A stretch of 64,000 bases of DNA from Opisthorchis felineus (GCA_004794785.1 SJOL01007403.1:665403-729402), one strand, 5' to 3'; shown: positions 26,145 through 39,005, numbered from the stretch's first letter. Notes: a model not told the origin generated them from the letters alone. Program-made: numbers and translations.

Positions 26145-27415
26145 CCGACCAGCCTCCTCAAAGCAGCAATCGGTTTGTGCCTTATAGCTGTGGTATCGAA
26201 GGTGCTCTCTTTCTCTTCGAAGCTTGACTGAACACAGGGAGAGAGATCCGTGAAAACCAAGCTGGGTTCCGCCCTGTATCGATAACATTTTCACCCTTCG
26301 ACAGATTCTACAACGGCGGCACTGATTCCAGCGACCAACAATGGTTGTGTTTCTTGATCTGAAAGCTGCCTTTGACTCTGTGGACCGTCAGACACTATGG
26401 CAGTGTCTGTGGAATAAAGGTGTCCCCCATAAATTCTTGACCCTCCTGAAGGCGCTGTACGCCAACCATCGCGGCCGTGTGAAGATCTACGGGAAGCTCT
26501 CCTGAGTTCACCACATCAAGTGGTGTCAGACAGGGCTGTCCTCTTTCACCTTTCCTCTTCAACTTCGTCATTGATACGATCATGGAAGACTCACTATAAG
26601 CCTCTAATGCCTGTGGGGTCGAAGTACTCCCTGGGCGTCTGCTCGCAGATATCGAGTACGCAGACGACATAGCTCTTCTTGGAACTGGCCCCGTGGTAAT
26701 TCGAACAATATTAAATAATCGAAATAAGTCCGCCTCACGGTTTGGTGTGTGCTTCACACCTGCAAAGTGCAAAGTTCTGTTGCAAGACTGGGTGGGCTGG
26801 AACCCCAAACTCATGCTTGCGGATGAGCCGATTGATGTAGTAGAAAAATTTGTCTATCTGGACACTTGTATCAGTCTCGGTGGCCTGGTCAAAGATATTT
26901 CCATCCGGAATGGGAAGGTAAGGGCAGCTTTTGTGAACCTGCATCGACGGTGGCGTAGACGTCATCAGCTTATCCGTGAGGGATCGCGCTTACAATGCTG
27001 TGGTGCACTCCACATTGTTTTATGTGTCACAAACCTAGCCGTTGTGCGCAGAGGACGTCAAAAGTCTTCCAATGTTTGACCATAGATGTTTTCGGAGCAT
27101 TGCTTGAGTCTGGTGGGAACACTGGATTAGCAATGCTGAAGAACGTTGTATATTTTTTTGTAAGAAATGCGCCACCCAGGATAGATGAACTGATCAAGCT
27201 CCTTAGATTGTGATGGCTTAGCCACGTGCTCCGTATGCCAGTCGGTCGGCTTCCTCGAAGGGCTCTTTTCGCACAACCACGTGAAGGGTGGGAACGAGCC
27301 AGGGGAGGTCAAACAATGGCTTGGCAGCGAAGTATGCGAGCCATTACCAGAAAGCTCAGCACCATCAGTACGTGGTTGATTTCGCAGATGTTTCTTGAGC
27401 CTGAATTATGAGCTG
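26145..27415 (+). mobile_element. RTE-clade LINE relic, subfamily B (RT and C-terminal part)
   Basis: A 5'-truncated, frameshifted copy of the same subfamily as the 40-43 kb element. Readable in order are: CIDNIFTLRQILQRRH (about 26276-26324); MVVFLDLKAAFDSVDRQTLW (26341-26400); GVPHKFL and GRVKIYGKLS (26420-26505); a SGVRQGCPLSPF-like block now out of frame (about 26517-26570); DIEYADDIALLGTGP with an intact YADD box (26650-26694); LMLADEPIDVVEKF (26810-26850); and a C-terminal LGHVLRMP-type block on another frame near 27210-27245. Frame changes and an in-frame stop (near 26503) make it non-functional. The endonuclease half is absent, as is usual for 5'-truncated LINE insertions. Confidence 0.88.
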
Positions 27416-27419
27416 CACA

Positions 27420-28510
27420 ACGGAAAATTCACCCTCTAATCACTTAGTTACGAATCCGTTGGTCAGGAGACACCGGCAACTAGTTTGAAGATGCTATCTT
27501 CTCTAAGAGGTCATATCTCACAACAATGCAACCATAATGTTGTACATGGAAGCTAGAAATACGTACTATAGAAAACTACCCAAAAGCACAACCGCATCAC
27601 TTGCTAAATGACGATGAGTTAATCGAAACTGTCAAACGCACTCTGGGTAAAGCAGGGAGCAGCACAATCGAAAAATAAAAGTTTTCATACTTTCTATTCC
27701 TATGTTGGCACGTGATTTTCCAAATTTTCCAAAACGCAAGGAAAATACTCATTCTTTTTTTGGTATTAGAGATCGAAATTCTCCGGTCAAGCACTAAGGC
27801 TCATTAGGAAGGCGCTGCCCTCATTTGGTAGACGAAAAACGAGTGACTGAATTAAATCATGCAAAAAAAGCTTTTCGGTTGCCATGGCAATTCACTTATA
27901 TAACAAGTAAACGCCAGGTAGACATGCAGTTGGGAGATTCATTGAAAAAAGAGGTAGCCATTTCTTTTGGTGGATTATTGACAAAACACATTCACACGGT
28001 AAAATGTTCATTTAGGAAACATTGAAGTGAACGCAAACTAATTTGAATAGGAACATCTTCTGAATCAGGCAAATGAAATAAACAGAATAAACTCTGTCTG
28101 TGTTTCCTTTTCTTAGATCGCCTCGGTTTAGAATTTACCATGTTTCTCAAAAAACAGTCCAAGTTGTAATCAGTGAATTGTTTAAACTTTTGATAGTACA
28201 GATATATTTGTTGTGAAAGAGTAGTCGTCTCTAGGCAAATAACTAATTCCGGCATGCAGCGACTTTTCACAGGGATGCTGTTTCAGTAGGTCGGATCAAT
28301 TTTTACATGCTTTTCTTTCATAGTGGCCAATATGTAGCACATGCAGAAAGAAATGCCCTGAAGAACGCAATGAACCCTGGGAATAAAGTCAGTATCTTGT
28401 ATGTTATCACTCTATGATCATGCGGTTTACCTGACTACATTAGACACTACCTTGCGCCATCTGCAAAATGTTTAGGGATACCATATGAAACTAGTATGAC
28501 CCTGTAGAAA
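27420..28510. other. Non-coding stretch, no gene recognised
   Basis: Short frames only (up to about 92 codons), none recognisable. I see nothing structured here. Confidence 0.4.
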
Positions 28511-28514
28511 ATGG

Positions 28515-28569
28515 TTCAAGCCGTCCTAGTGGTAAATTTCGGGCGTCCTCCGGTTCAAACTCGACTTTT
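28515..28569 (+). repeat. tRNA-like / SINE relic with A- and B-box-like motifs
   Basis: CCTAGTGGTAAAT (about 28524-28536) resembles the tRNA A box. CCGGTTCAAACTC (28550-28562) resembles the B box about 28 bases later. A T-run (TTTTT, 28566-28570) that could stop RNA polymerase III follows at once. The arms do not fold into a proper cloverleaf, so this is a relic, not a working tRNA gene. Confidence 0.35.
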
Positions 28570-28574
28570 TAATG

Positions 28575-28642
28575 AGCACCGATGCATTTATGCATGATGC
28601 ATTTGTTGGCCATTCAACTCACGCGATCTGCACATCGGTGCT
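28575..28642. repeat. Perfect 10-bp inverted repeat around TGCAT-rich spacer
   Basis: AGCACCGATG (28575-28584) is exactly complementary to CATCGGTGCT (28633-28642). The spacer holds repeated TGCAT units. It lies 5 bases after the T-run of the tRNA-like relic. It could be a structured part of a SINE or the ends of a tiny DNA element. Function unknown. Confidence 0.5.
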
Positions 28643-28649
28643 GATTGTG

Positions 28650-31600
28650 AAACGAATCTCAGTCAGTCCCGGTAGTCCTGGGTCTTACGTGAGGTCACGT
28701 CCAAATGAGGCCACTTTGAGTCCGTCCCTTGGAGTGTACTTCAGTGGTAAACTCCGTCCCAGAAGAGACCACCTGCGAAACAGCCAACTTTTGTTTACCT
28801 CCTTCGGGTGGTTGTCAGACTGAATTCTTTGGGCGTTCTAAACAGACACATCTCACGCTCTATACCGTAAGTCTCCTCTAATCTTTAGTTATGTTTTACG
28901 TACATGTCATTATTTGATCCTGAGGACAGCCTGGATGTGCAACCGTTTTTTGCTGCAGTGTGGCACAAAGTTCTATCTAGTCGCTCAGATTACTTTATTG
29001 ATTAATTTGCTTGTCCAGCGCAAACTGTATCAAATCAAAAATCAACATACTTTACCAGGGCAACTCCAACTGCGGACTTGTGGAATTTTCGAACACTGGT
29101 GTACCAAGATGACACCGCGGTCGCTTGTCTTATTGGCAACAGAATTCAAAAGATATGGAACTCGGGTTAAGCTGCTGAACCGATTGTGATTGGCCGTTCA
29201 AGGAACCCCCCCATCAACAAGTTGAGTACGTCATTATTGGATCGGGTATCTAGCACAGGTAGGGTGTCAGATTTGAAAACCTTGGAAGCCACTTAAGTGA
29301 TGTGGAAATCGCAGGAAGCCGAAACTGCATTGTTGGGTATAACAGGGAGGAAACAATGGAAAAATATGACATGGTTGGCCTAGGAAGGAGTTCAAACCTA
29401 GTCCAACGCTATCACAAATATCTTTGCACCGCTGGAGATACTTGTTCTTCTGCGCAGCTTTTCAAATGACAGCAGTTGTTTTGTTGACCTGCTGTTCTGA
29501 TCTTCAATTTTGGGACTTTGGAAACCCAAATCTAGATATTCCGCTATTCACATTTCAGGGTGCAAACGAACACTAACATACTAGGTTTAAATGTGATGTG
29601 AATAGCGTTAGCAATATAAATGACCGCGAAGTTAACATGTAATCACACAATGGCTCTATTTCTGTCATTGCCTTGGACATCTCTGTGGTGCTCCGTTAAG
29701 TTCCCGCCGTAGTGTCTGATGGGTTATTGTCATGGTACGTAAAGCACATAACAAGACCAACAGGATTCCTGCAAAAGGTTATCCGTCAGGAACAGCATAG
29801 CACAGACACACTTGGCATACTGGGCAGTCGTGGGTCGTATATGGTAATTTTGTGGACGGTAACAAAATCCAGCTGTTGTCTGATGAAGCAAATAATGTAA
29901 AAGTGCAAAATCTAGCCAGCCCCAATGATAACTTCATGGTAGATTTATATGTAAACTGAGGTTTGCCGAAGCGGAATGACCGGAGCTGCGCACACCCAAT
30001 GTCCAAAGAAAATTATTAAACCCATGTTAAAGACTGTGTATTCAAACGACATTCCTTTCAGATTTTCCAAAAAATGAGTTGAAGCAACAAAACTGACACC
30101 GAGGCTCAATCTCTCCCTTAACGAACAGTGACTAGTCTATTTCATTGTGGGTACCTGTGTAAACCAAACGTTTACAAGGGTATCAAACTCTTTTTGTAGT
30201 CGTCTCTAGATTCTAGAGGCTGCCTGAAAAATTCTTGCATCCATACCGTTTAAATAGGTTGGATAAATTGTCATACAAATAGATAGATACAACATTTTCG
30301 GACTATCAACTTCGGTGAAATCACCATCAGCAATTAAGGGCCAAGGAGGACCGAAACGTCAGGTGTGAGTAAAGATTTCGTACAAAAATGGGTCTTCCTG
30401 TATGAAAACCACGGACATTTTTGCTTTAGAGAACTAATTACCGTCGTGATGTACATCGTTTCTCTTAATTACCCTTCTTGTTTTTCCACGAAGCTGAGAT
30501 GAAATGGTAGGCCGATGAGTAACCCGAAAATTATGAATGACTGTAATTAAAGAAGAGGTATTTTTTTACCGTGGGTCTGCTATTCATATTTATGTGTTCC
30601 AGGTGATTCGTGAGTTCATTCATTTTAAAGCGTTGTTTTTTTAGCTAAAAATCACGTTTGGTTGGTTGAAAACTGTTGTGGTAAAGAAATTGTTGCTCCA
30701 GTTCTTTTTCCATAATTTTTACCGACATGTACAGAGGACTGTAGCCTACACAGTCTGACTCAGAAGAAGCTCATTACAAGACTTTTTTAATACCAAAAAA
30801 ATGACGCAGAATAGCGCCAGTAAGTGATCAAGTAAATGGCTCTTCCCATGTATATGTGATCCACGTAAGTCAAGTTAAGTCAAACCATCAAGGTATACAG
30901 CTTTGAAGAAGTGGATCGCGATTCAGCTAGAGTAAAAAGCGACCTTCAAGGGTTAGAATAGTTAAGACGGTTCAGTAGACCGAAACTAATGGCATGCACG
31001 AGATCTTTATAAGTCGACTGCTGCTAACTGCCACTTCGTAAACTTTGTCGCATTCTTGAAGTATTATAAGTGCTTTCTGCATATAGCAACTAGAATATTT
31101 GTATCCTTCCAGGCTCCTAGAACTCAGCTCTTCAGATAAAAATAGCTTTTGTTGATCCCTTAATACATGTGACTTCTCATAATGTGTACGACCATAACAG
31201 ACTTCCGTCTGAATGTTTAGGACCAGCTCATAAGCATTTCATGAGATATATCAACAAGCAACTTTGCACTGTTGGTTTCGATGATTAACGGATTCAAATA
31301 TCCGGCAACCTTTAGGCTATGAACGAGGGAATTCTAATACACTCTTTCGACTACCGATACTTATGCTTGGGCTAAATGGAAAAATTGCTGAGACTAAGAT
31401 GTTATTTTCCCGGTGCTAAGTCCACCCACCAATTAATTGAGCTACGATTACCTTGAGCAGAGACTCGATTATTCCTAGTGTTCCCAACTACTCTCAATTT
31501 CTAGCTCACTTTCAGAAAGCATACCAAAATGCAAGTTAAGAAAACCAAACCGGAGGGAATTCAATCACTCGGTAGCTTATACAGTCGTAAAATGATCATG

Positions 31601-31950
31601 TGTGGTCGAACTTTCATAGTGAATATGTTGAGGTGAGTTCAAAAAACAGTGTCTACCACGATTTAGGTGCTATCGACTTTACTGGCATGTCTAGTAAGAT
31701 CATGCTCATGGGAACCAGTGCAACGAAACAAGACTACTAACCAAGACGATCATCAACCTTAAGAATTCGATTATATATATGGCTTGCCTCTTGCCTACTG
31801 AAAACCGAAATAGGTAAGCGAGATACTGCTTTCGGAGCCAACAAAATCCCTGCTTAACCTTGCATTTGAAAAAGCATGATGAATAACTGCCTCCTCAGTG
31901 AATTATCAAAATTATTTGTTGTCCTCTTCCACTTATTTTGCATTTTTACA
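28650..31950. other. Non-coding stretch, no gene recognised
   Basis: No recognisable frames. GGACCGAAACGTC at 30348-30360 resembles the 3' half of a Penelope-type hammerhead, but the CTGATGA half is not there (see rejected items). Confidence 0.4.
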
Positions 31951-31962
31951 TTTATTTCACAG

Positions 31963-32190
31963 GTTTCACCTTTCTTGAAATGGGTTCATAGCTCGTTCAA
32001 GTTTAAGGAGGGCAGCAACGTTCATTCCTATTATCGGGAAGGCAACTGTCCTCCAAGTTGTTGGAGTAGTAGCAAGCTGAAGATGGTACCTTGCAAAATA
32101 AACATAATTTGCTCTGAACGAAATTCTTATGAAGAACCAGTGGAATACTTATGTTTTTCGTTAAAATTGGAGACGAAATGCTTGGAGTAG
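31963..32190 (+). CDS. Possible Cys-rich terminal coding exon
   Basis: A pyrimidine-rich tract ending TTTATTTCACAG (to 31962) is a good 3' splice site. The frame that follows stays open for 75 codons to TAG at 32188-32190. It carries six cysteines in its second half (NCPPSC, VPC, IIC, YLC, KCLE). That spacing would suit a small disulphide-bonded extracellular domain, but I do not recognise a family. The same frame is also open upstream of the acceptor, where it would read a hydrophobic, signal-like stretch (about residues 13-29 of a frame starting at 31876), so a first-exon reading with secretion signal is an alternative. There is no supporting exon nearby, and this could be chance. No polyadenylation signal was identified after the stop. 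Confidence 0.25.
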   Translation, partial: VSPFLKWVHSSFKFKEGSNVHSYYREGNCPPSCWSSSKLKMVPCKINIICSERNSYEEPVEYLCFSLKLETKCLE

Positions 32191-32199
32191 TAGCCTCTG

Positions 32200-34700
32200 T
32201 TGGGATGGATTTGGACCGCTATGATCTCCCCAGAAATGAGAAAAGTATCTTTTCTCACGGGTTCTTCCCTCTTTGTTGGAACAGATTTTCTTTGTTTACT
32301 TGCCACTCGGTCTGATTAATCTGATTGCCGACATTCATTGGATTGGCTTCGACAGCTCCACCTCAGTAACAGTCAATAGATAATTCCTACACTGATGGAT
32401 CCTACTCATTATCCAAATATCGAGTTGCATTGCTCCTTATATGGTTCACATTAAACTGCGCGTATCGCTGTGCACATGTTGAACACTGTGGAAAAAAGGC
32501 ATTTATCCGTGGATGCCCATAAATTTGTAACATCCTAGTTCGTTTCAAAGCACATTTAGAGCCCGGTCAAAAGAAATGTGGAAACCAGCGTTCTGTAGAA
32601 AGCTTTCATCGAATCTCTTGCCAAATGAGTAAAGCCCAAAACTAACTTGGTGGTTGTGATCCTATTCACCACCTTACACCATTAAATAAAATGCAGTTTA
32701 GTCAATTGGAAAAAATCTTCCCATCTAGTCATTTCTCTAATCAACATACGGAACCAGCCATCAGTATGAAGGCATCCATTAGGACTTAACCAGGTGGTCA
32801 ATGTAGAATTCCACACACATGTTAGATTAGCTGAACTTCCTGCACGACGGCAGATGTCAATCATCAGAATGCGCACCGCACCATTATGATGTTTTTTAGA
32901 TAATGCGACTGAAATCTGTCACGGATTATTGACCCCCATCAAACAGGCTTTTCCACGAACTGTAACGTCATTCAGTTCACAAGATGAATGCAACCTGCCA
33001 GAAAGCTACTGGTTTTCCTTAAAAAGTACTGTTGTTCTGGGTCGATATCTGCTAACGATTTGCTTCCGCGCCTATGTATATGCACGTATATGAAACAATA
33101 TCCACACCCCCACCAAGCGCTAATCGAACTTGGATGTGTGTTTTGGATTACTCTCAGTCTTTCTATCCTCGCGATCATGTGCATCCTTTTTCTCCTTCAC
33201 ACGGGACTGACCGTCCTGTTATCTTAAAAGAATCTCCTAACTTTTTTGTAACTTTCGCTTTGAAGCCTTTATCTGGTCGCGCAGGGATTCTTCCCTGGAA
33301 AAGCACTGAGTTCATTTATTTGAAAACATCCACTTTGTCAGTTGCAGTCGCGATTGAATTTTAAATGAGTGTTTGCGTAAGACTATACTTACTACAACAG
33401 GCTCCACGCAGTTTAATTTTACTCTTGTTCACATCACTGGCAGAAACCTGTGAATTTGTCTCAGACTATTCAGTCGTGATAAATGCCGTTAATGCACCAG
33501 GAACTCCGCTTAATGTCTTAGCTAAGCTTGTTTAGTATGTTTATGGCCTGCTAACTGGTTAAAGTATGGGCGATTAGCGTTTCTATGGATTTCATTTGTT
33601 TATTTTTTTATACTGCAGTCACCAACTGAACATCACTAGTTTCAAATGTTATTTAAGGACGGGAAAATTATGTCCCTACTGTGTCCGACCACGAAACAGT
33701 ATCACAGTTACTGGGCGCAGTTATGGCAAATACTTCCACTCCATATTGTCCTTCTTTGATAAACCGCAGGTTCAGTTGCACATTTGACCATAGTGATAAG
33801 TTATGTTGACCGAAAAACAACAGCTCAGTGTCCTTATACTTTTGACTTCTCTCTCTCTCTCTGCGGATGGGGGGGGGGGGGTTAAATTGCACGCTTGTGC
33901 GCTACATTATTTAGTCGACTGCTTTCGGTGTAAACCAAATTTTAAAACCACTGTGCGTAACTGTTTCAACTAGCGCTGGGCAGGATACAAACCTTTACTA
34001 GAAAATCTGTGATTTTCATTATTTTATTTGTTCTCAGTAGCAACAGATTTCGTAGGCTTTTATTCACTTTTGAGAATACTTCTTCCCCATTGCGTGCAAG
34101 TAACAGGTGACAATCATTCTAAAGTACAAAACTCCCAATCGTTTGACAATAACTAGAATTCGCGAATTCCAGTAATTAGAAGAAAAATACGAGCAGTTGT
34201 ATTCGAGTATGAAGCACACCAGCCATATAGTTTATTTATTATTGCTTGTTTATCTCTTGTGATGAACGTTTTACCATCACTAGTAATCGACAGGTACAAA
34301 CTAAAATGAGTTGTCGTATTGCCAGAAGGTAAACAGGACACGCCACGCTGTATATACTCGACAGGTGTTCGCCAACTGGTCTCACTGCTTTCAGAATGCT
34401 AAGCGATGCCCAAGACGGCCTGGTACTCCACGGATTTCGCCGAAAAGCATCATTTTTAGACAAAACGTAACACAGAATTTTGATCTTACGCGCACTTTCC
34501 GCTTAAAGTCATTGAGCAACAAGCTCTATGGTACGAATTGGATGGGTAGCTGAAACCAATATTCAATGGTCGAACTGCCATACTGACAGATTTAACTCAG
34601 TATTTGTCAGGTTTTCAAAAAACAAAGACTTGGATTGACGCACACCACTGAGAACTTTTTGGAGTCTAATATTTAGAGTTGTTACCGAAAAAAAAACTTG
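32200..34700. other. Non-coding stretch, no gene recognised
   Basis: Only short unrecognised frames occur. A CT run (33849-33862) followed by a run of 13 G (33869-33881) is the one compositional feature. Confidence 0.45.
33849..33881. repeat. (CT)7 run and G13 homopolymer
   Basis: Seven CT units, then GCGGAT, then 13 consecutive G. A G13 run is unusual in this AT-rich DNA. It is error-prone in sequencing, so its length should be treated with caution. Confidence 0.9.
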
Positions 34701-34707
34701 ACATGCT

Positions 34708-35295
34708 ATGTTATTTTTAGATGCAAGTGATTCATACACAAGTTATTGGGTTGGTAGCCGAATTACATTTCCTTTTAAAATGTCTTCCTACTGTGCATCC
34801 TGGAGGATCGGTAGGCAGTTTTTAGCTATCAAGCAAACCACATACACACATTGCTTAAGCGCGAACATTTCCGTTCGTTCACACATTGTTATTTGCTTGC
34901 GCCGGTGTGGCTGTACTATGCCCTTCTCGCATATCAGAGGACCGAATTTCAGTTCACGGTGTAAAGGGGAACATACACGAATAATTCACAAACCTGAGTT
35001 TGTGTTTAAACATCTGGCGTGTGAAATACAACTGGTTTCTATAATTATTCCTAACACGCTGTAGATGTTGGCACCGTACACTTCAAGTGTACAGGCACGT
35101 TCAAAGATGTGTAGCTTAGAAAATCTAATTCGCTGCACAGTTCGTTATCTTTTCGCTGTGCTTTTACTAGATGGTATCACTTTTTGTTCTATCTTAGAGC
35201 TCAGAACAGAGTTTTATTGTTCTACTGGGTTGATCAAAGATTATATTAGATCGGAGCTTAGGGTCGACCAACGTTTCTGGGCTTTTCAATTTTAG
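34708..35295 (+). other. Long open stretch with one internal stop, unassigned
   Basis: One frame is open for about 195 codons except for a single TAG at 35062-35064, which is followed directly by ATG. A possible splice acceptor (TTATTTTTAG) ends at 34720. The first part is rich in Cys, Arg and Ser. No domain is recognisable on either side of the stop. It could be a decayed coding segment or a chance opening in a region of somewhat higher GC. Confidence 0.15.
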
Positions 35296-35299
35296 AAGT

Positions 35300-38200
35300 A
35301 AATGGCCAAATTAGAATCCCTGATAGGTCTGTGCATCGCACGTCCAAAGAACACCCTCAATTTGTAGTTGTGAATCAATAAGCTAGGTTTTCAACGAATG
35401 TTATCAGCTGGGGAGAACGAAACTACCACTGAAGTTAGCCTTGGTTCATTGCCACGTAGTCAGGCTGCGACAAGGCAGGTAAAAGCCAGGTTTAGAATAA
35501 CAAAAATTGCTGATCCGCTCCAAGGTTACACACGGCGCCGAACTGATGCACGATAAGGCGCGATCTATTCGGTGTGGTGAAACTGGTGACTACTTGGTAT
35601 CCAGTGAATAGCGGTTCGTGTTACGTGAAACGTGTTACGTGCTGAAACAAGAGTGAGAACGTTCGAAGATATCATGAAGAAGAAGCAGTCAAGGAAAATC
35701 CACCTCTCCTATTCAGGTTAACCTCACTGGAGTTGCGGCAGCACACAGATCGTGCACAAAACAAAGGTGTGTGGAAGAGCGCAACATGGTACAGTGAACT
35801 ATGTCAAGCTTGCCCGGGTAACAGAAATCACTCGTGCCGTATAATAACACCCAACGAACCCGTTAGTTTTAACAGTCAGTTAAACAAGCAGAAAGAAGTG
35901 TAAAAATAATTGGCTGAGAAACAGACAAATTCAAGAGAGAACCGTATAGTCAACGAAGCACGCCTACCAGAAAATGTGAGAGGAAATAAGATAGGCGATG
36001 ATGAACAAAATTAAATTCGGCCAGTTCACAAACTCAGATGAAAGTAAGATCCGCAGAAATTTGGTAACTACCATTTGTTCAAAACCAATGAGCCAATCGA
36101 TCGCTTTTATTAGTCCTATTATTATATGTCATCCAAGTTTTCTCCTATTTGGTAAACGTGCATGTTACACGGAGTTCAGATATCTCTGAAGTTCAGCCAG
36201 CAATCGAATCTCCTATGTAAATTCAGCCTTTCAAATCTCAACCACATCGCTCATAGTGTGTGGTATCCCAAATAAGAAACTGTGTTTGTTCCTTACGCAT
36301 GGCCGTCCCTTTGCTTACATCCATCATTTGGTTAACCAATAATTCTCACAGACACGCGAGCAGCTCATTGACATACTACTGTCCACAAAACCAATATCAC
36401 CTTGAGGACAGCAAAATCGAATTAAAATAGCACAGTCTCGCAATGGTCCTCGATTTCCACCGAAAGACAGCTGGTAGCGTTTATTTTAAAGGATCCTGAA
36501 TACAAGTGAAACAAAGTCAAATAGTAGGCGCAGTGGAAGAACTGAAATCAAGGTACACAAAATCCATCGCCAAAGAAAACAAAGAAAACAAATTACAGTT
36601 ATTTCTAACAGAAAAGATTGTTTCTACCGTTGACACATATTGGCCTTACCGCTGGGTCGCATCATCCAGGTATATAACTGAGGTTGCACTATTTCAACTT
36701 CAATAGGTACCGGATACCTCACTATGATCCGTTCTTTGCCTCTTCTATTCACGGATACAAAAATAAGGAAGAAAGTGTTCTGCTTTATTCACGTAGTGAC
36801 ATACCCATCGGATAGAAATTTTCGGAAATGGCTTGTGCCAGTTATGATTAACCGATAAAAAATTTCCCTCCAAAAAGTAACAGAAATTCTGATATCTTCG
36901 AAGAATAACGACTGTTCCTTGGTGAGAACATCATCCATCATACCTATTAAAATCGCCGTCGGCTGCAGCTAGCTTTTTGTGAAGACTGTCTTGGCCTCCT
37001 TCCTACAAATAAACCTGAAACAAGCCTACAGACATCATCAGAGTTACTGTTTCCATTATTTGATCATTTCGTGATTTTGTAAAATTTATTGGATATATTT
37101 CATTTTTTACCTGCCAAGAACAATCGGATTGGAACAATCAAATGGATTAGATGGCGTTGATTATCCCGATGGTTTTGTACGTCCGGTCACACAGGTTCAC
37201 AGCATTTTGGTGTTATCAGGTATAAAGCTACTAATTCAAACTCAGACTGATCGATTTGAGTAGTCAAATGGTAAGTTTTTTTACAACTAGTAGAGTTACA
37301 CGGTGTGCCTGGCATTGAGGTCGTACTAGTGTGTGTCATATCAAAGTCTCGAAAACCCACTGTTTTTATGCCAACATTTATCAGTTTGCTACGAGTCGAA
37401 CTCAGCAACTAGGCCAAAATATCGAACTCTACGGCACGTTTCGTTACCTGTATTAAAAACTTGTGAAATAAAAAATATTATGGTTGTGATAAGTAGTAAG
37501 CCACTCTTGAGAGAATAGACATTGCCAGCAAAGTAGCTCACCTGTGAGCAGAATTTGCAGACTCAGGGCCTTGGGTTCCTGTGACCTGACGAAAATATTT
37601 CACTTAATGATAACCTATTCACGCAGCGGTCATTATCGATACCAGTGTGTTGCAAACCTAAAGTTGATTCCCTGGCTGGTAGAACAAGTAGCTGCCATGT
37701 AATCAAGCCATTTCCATCTGTCTGGAGCAGTTGACTAACATACACTGCAGTTAAGCCGTAATCAAGATAGACTCTACATCGTTTTCTCTGCAGGAGGTAG
37801 GATTCCAAGCACAGAGGAGAGGTTAACACCAGGGTATTCAGTGCTTAAAAGCCAGGACCGATGGAAAATGCTCTCACATGTGGGGATTACTCCCCAATTC
37901 TTTGGATGTTCTATAGGAAGGCCGCTGAACAGAGAACGACACCTTTTGAAAACCACAGAGGCATTTTGATATGGAAGAAAGCACTACTAGGTTGGGGTAT
38001 CTTTCTTAATGTCAACATCAGCCAACCGGCTAACTGGCAAAGGTAAGTGTCTACAACTGCAGCAAAGAGAAAAAGAAAACTTCGGGTAGGAGCTTAAATA
38101 CACCTACTGCAAAACGGGATAAAAATTCGGCGGCAGCTTAGCCGACAGACCACTTGTCCGATAATTAAGATGCCACGGACCCGCAGCTGGCCCTAGACTG

Positions 38201-38570
38201 CCCACCTATTGGTCTGCGAAATGTTTATTGATTAATATCTTTTTATTCCAAATCAACACAAACCAGAACCTGGTTTGTTGTGTGGTTTCGATATGATGCC
38301 CTATGTGGAATTCACTAGAAGACTTATTTATTGTAATGACAGACATTAGCCGTTACCCCACCAGGTGTTGGGCGCACATTCCGAATCGACGCGCATACGT
38401 GTGACTTTGGCTGGTGTCTGTACTACATCACCTGACGCAGCGCTTCCCTCGTGAGTAGGTTCAAGTTCAGTCCAGGGACGTTCTTCCTTTTGTTTGAATT
38501 GCGTGGTTAGTTTCTTCTCATGCTTATCAAATTTTGTACGAAACGACCCCCTATACAAAGCAAGTTGGGT
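35300..38570. other. Non-coding stretch, no gene recognised
   Basis: Short unrecognised frames only. I see no RNA gene or repeat that I can support. Confidence 0.45.
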
Positions 38571-38584
38571 TATTGAGGGGCTTA

Positions 38585-38775
38585 ATTGAATCCAAGCTGA
38601 ATTTGTCGCTGCACAAAGTCCGCCTCATGCTTCACCTGGTATAACATTCGAGATATCGTAGTATACTTTCAGGAATATTGTACCAAGTGGAACATCGGCT
38701 GGGCTCTCTCCATCAACCCACTTGGAGAGTTTCATAAACGAGCGAATCAGCTAGGATTTAGTTGAGTCACCCGTT
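38585..38775 (+). repeat. Dispersed repeat, copy upstream of hammerhead copy 5
   Basis: GAATCCAAGCTGAATTTGTC, then GCTGCACAAAGTCCGCCTCA, then GTAGTATACTTTC and a TTCATAAACGAGCG block, recur in the same order as at 3.66-3.94 kb. The first two recur at 18.09-18.17 kb. Here the block precedes a hammerhead-like segment by about 60 bases. That supports a composite repeat of at least about 0.4 kb. Confidence 0.5.
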
Positions 38776-38837
38776 ACCACTAACCTAATACGCAGGTGAG
38801 TGCATTCCACCAGTTGCGAACAGTGTGGTTTTCAAAG

Positions 38838-39005
38838 AGACGGAAACCCAGTGACTGCGCCTACCTAATGAGTCACAAGAAGGGCGAAATGTCGGTGAGT
38901 TTGGTTTAATATATCCCCTGTGTAGGCACCGATATTTTTACTGAGGGCACAATAGATCGTATGCTGTTGAGAAGTTTCTGCAACGTCATCAGTAGTGCGT
39001 CGTCG
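38838..39005 (+). ncRNA. Hammerhead-type repeat, copy 5 (split, inactive)
   Basis: The 5' half (GACGGAAACCCAGTGACTGC to GCGCCTACCTAATGAGTCAC, about 38840-38876) matches copies 1 and 4, with the same G5-to-A change as copy 1. AAGAAGGGCGAAAT follows to about 38890. The 3' stem I strand seen in the other copies reappears only at about 38961-38999 (CTGTTGAGAAGTTTCTGCAACG then CAGTAGTGCG), so roughly 65 bases separate what should be adjacent pieces. The AGTAGTGCGTC end matches the tails of copies 1, 2 and 4. Confidence 0.55.

Noticed and set aside
30321..30365. GGACCGAAACGTC resembling the 3' half of a Penelope-type hammerhead
   Set aside because: The bases that should read CTGATGA are CAATTAA, and stem II is irregular. 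Only half of the motif is present, so chance or total decay cannot be told apart.
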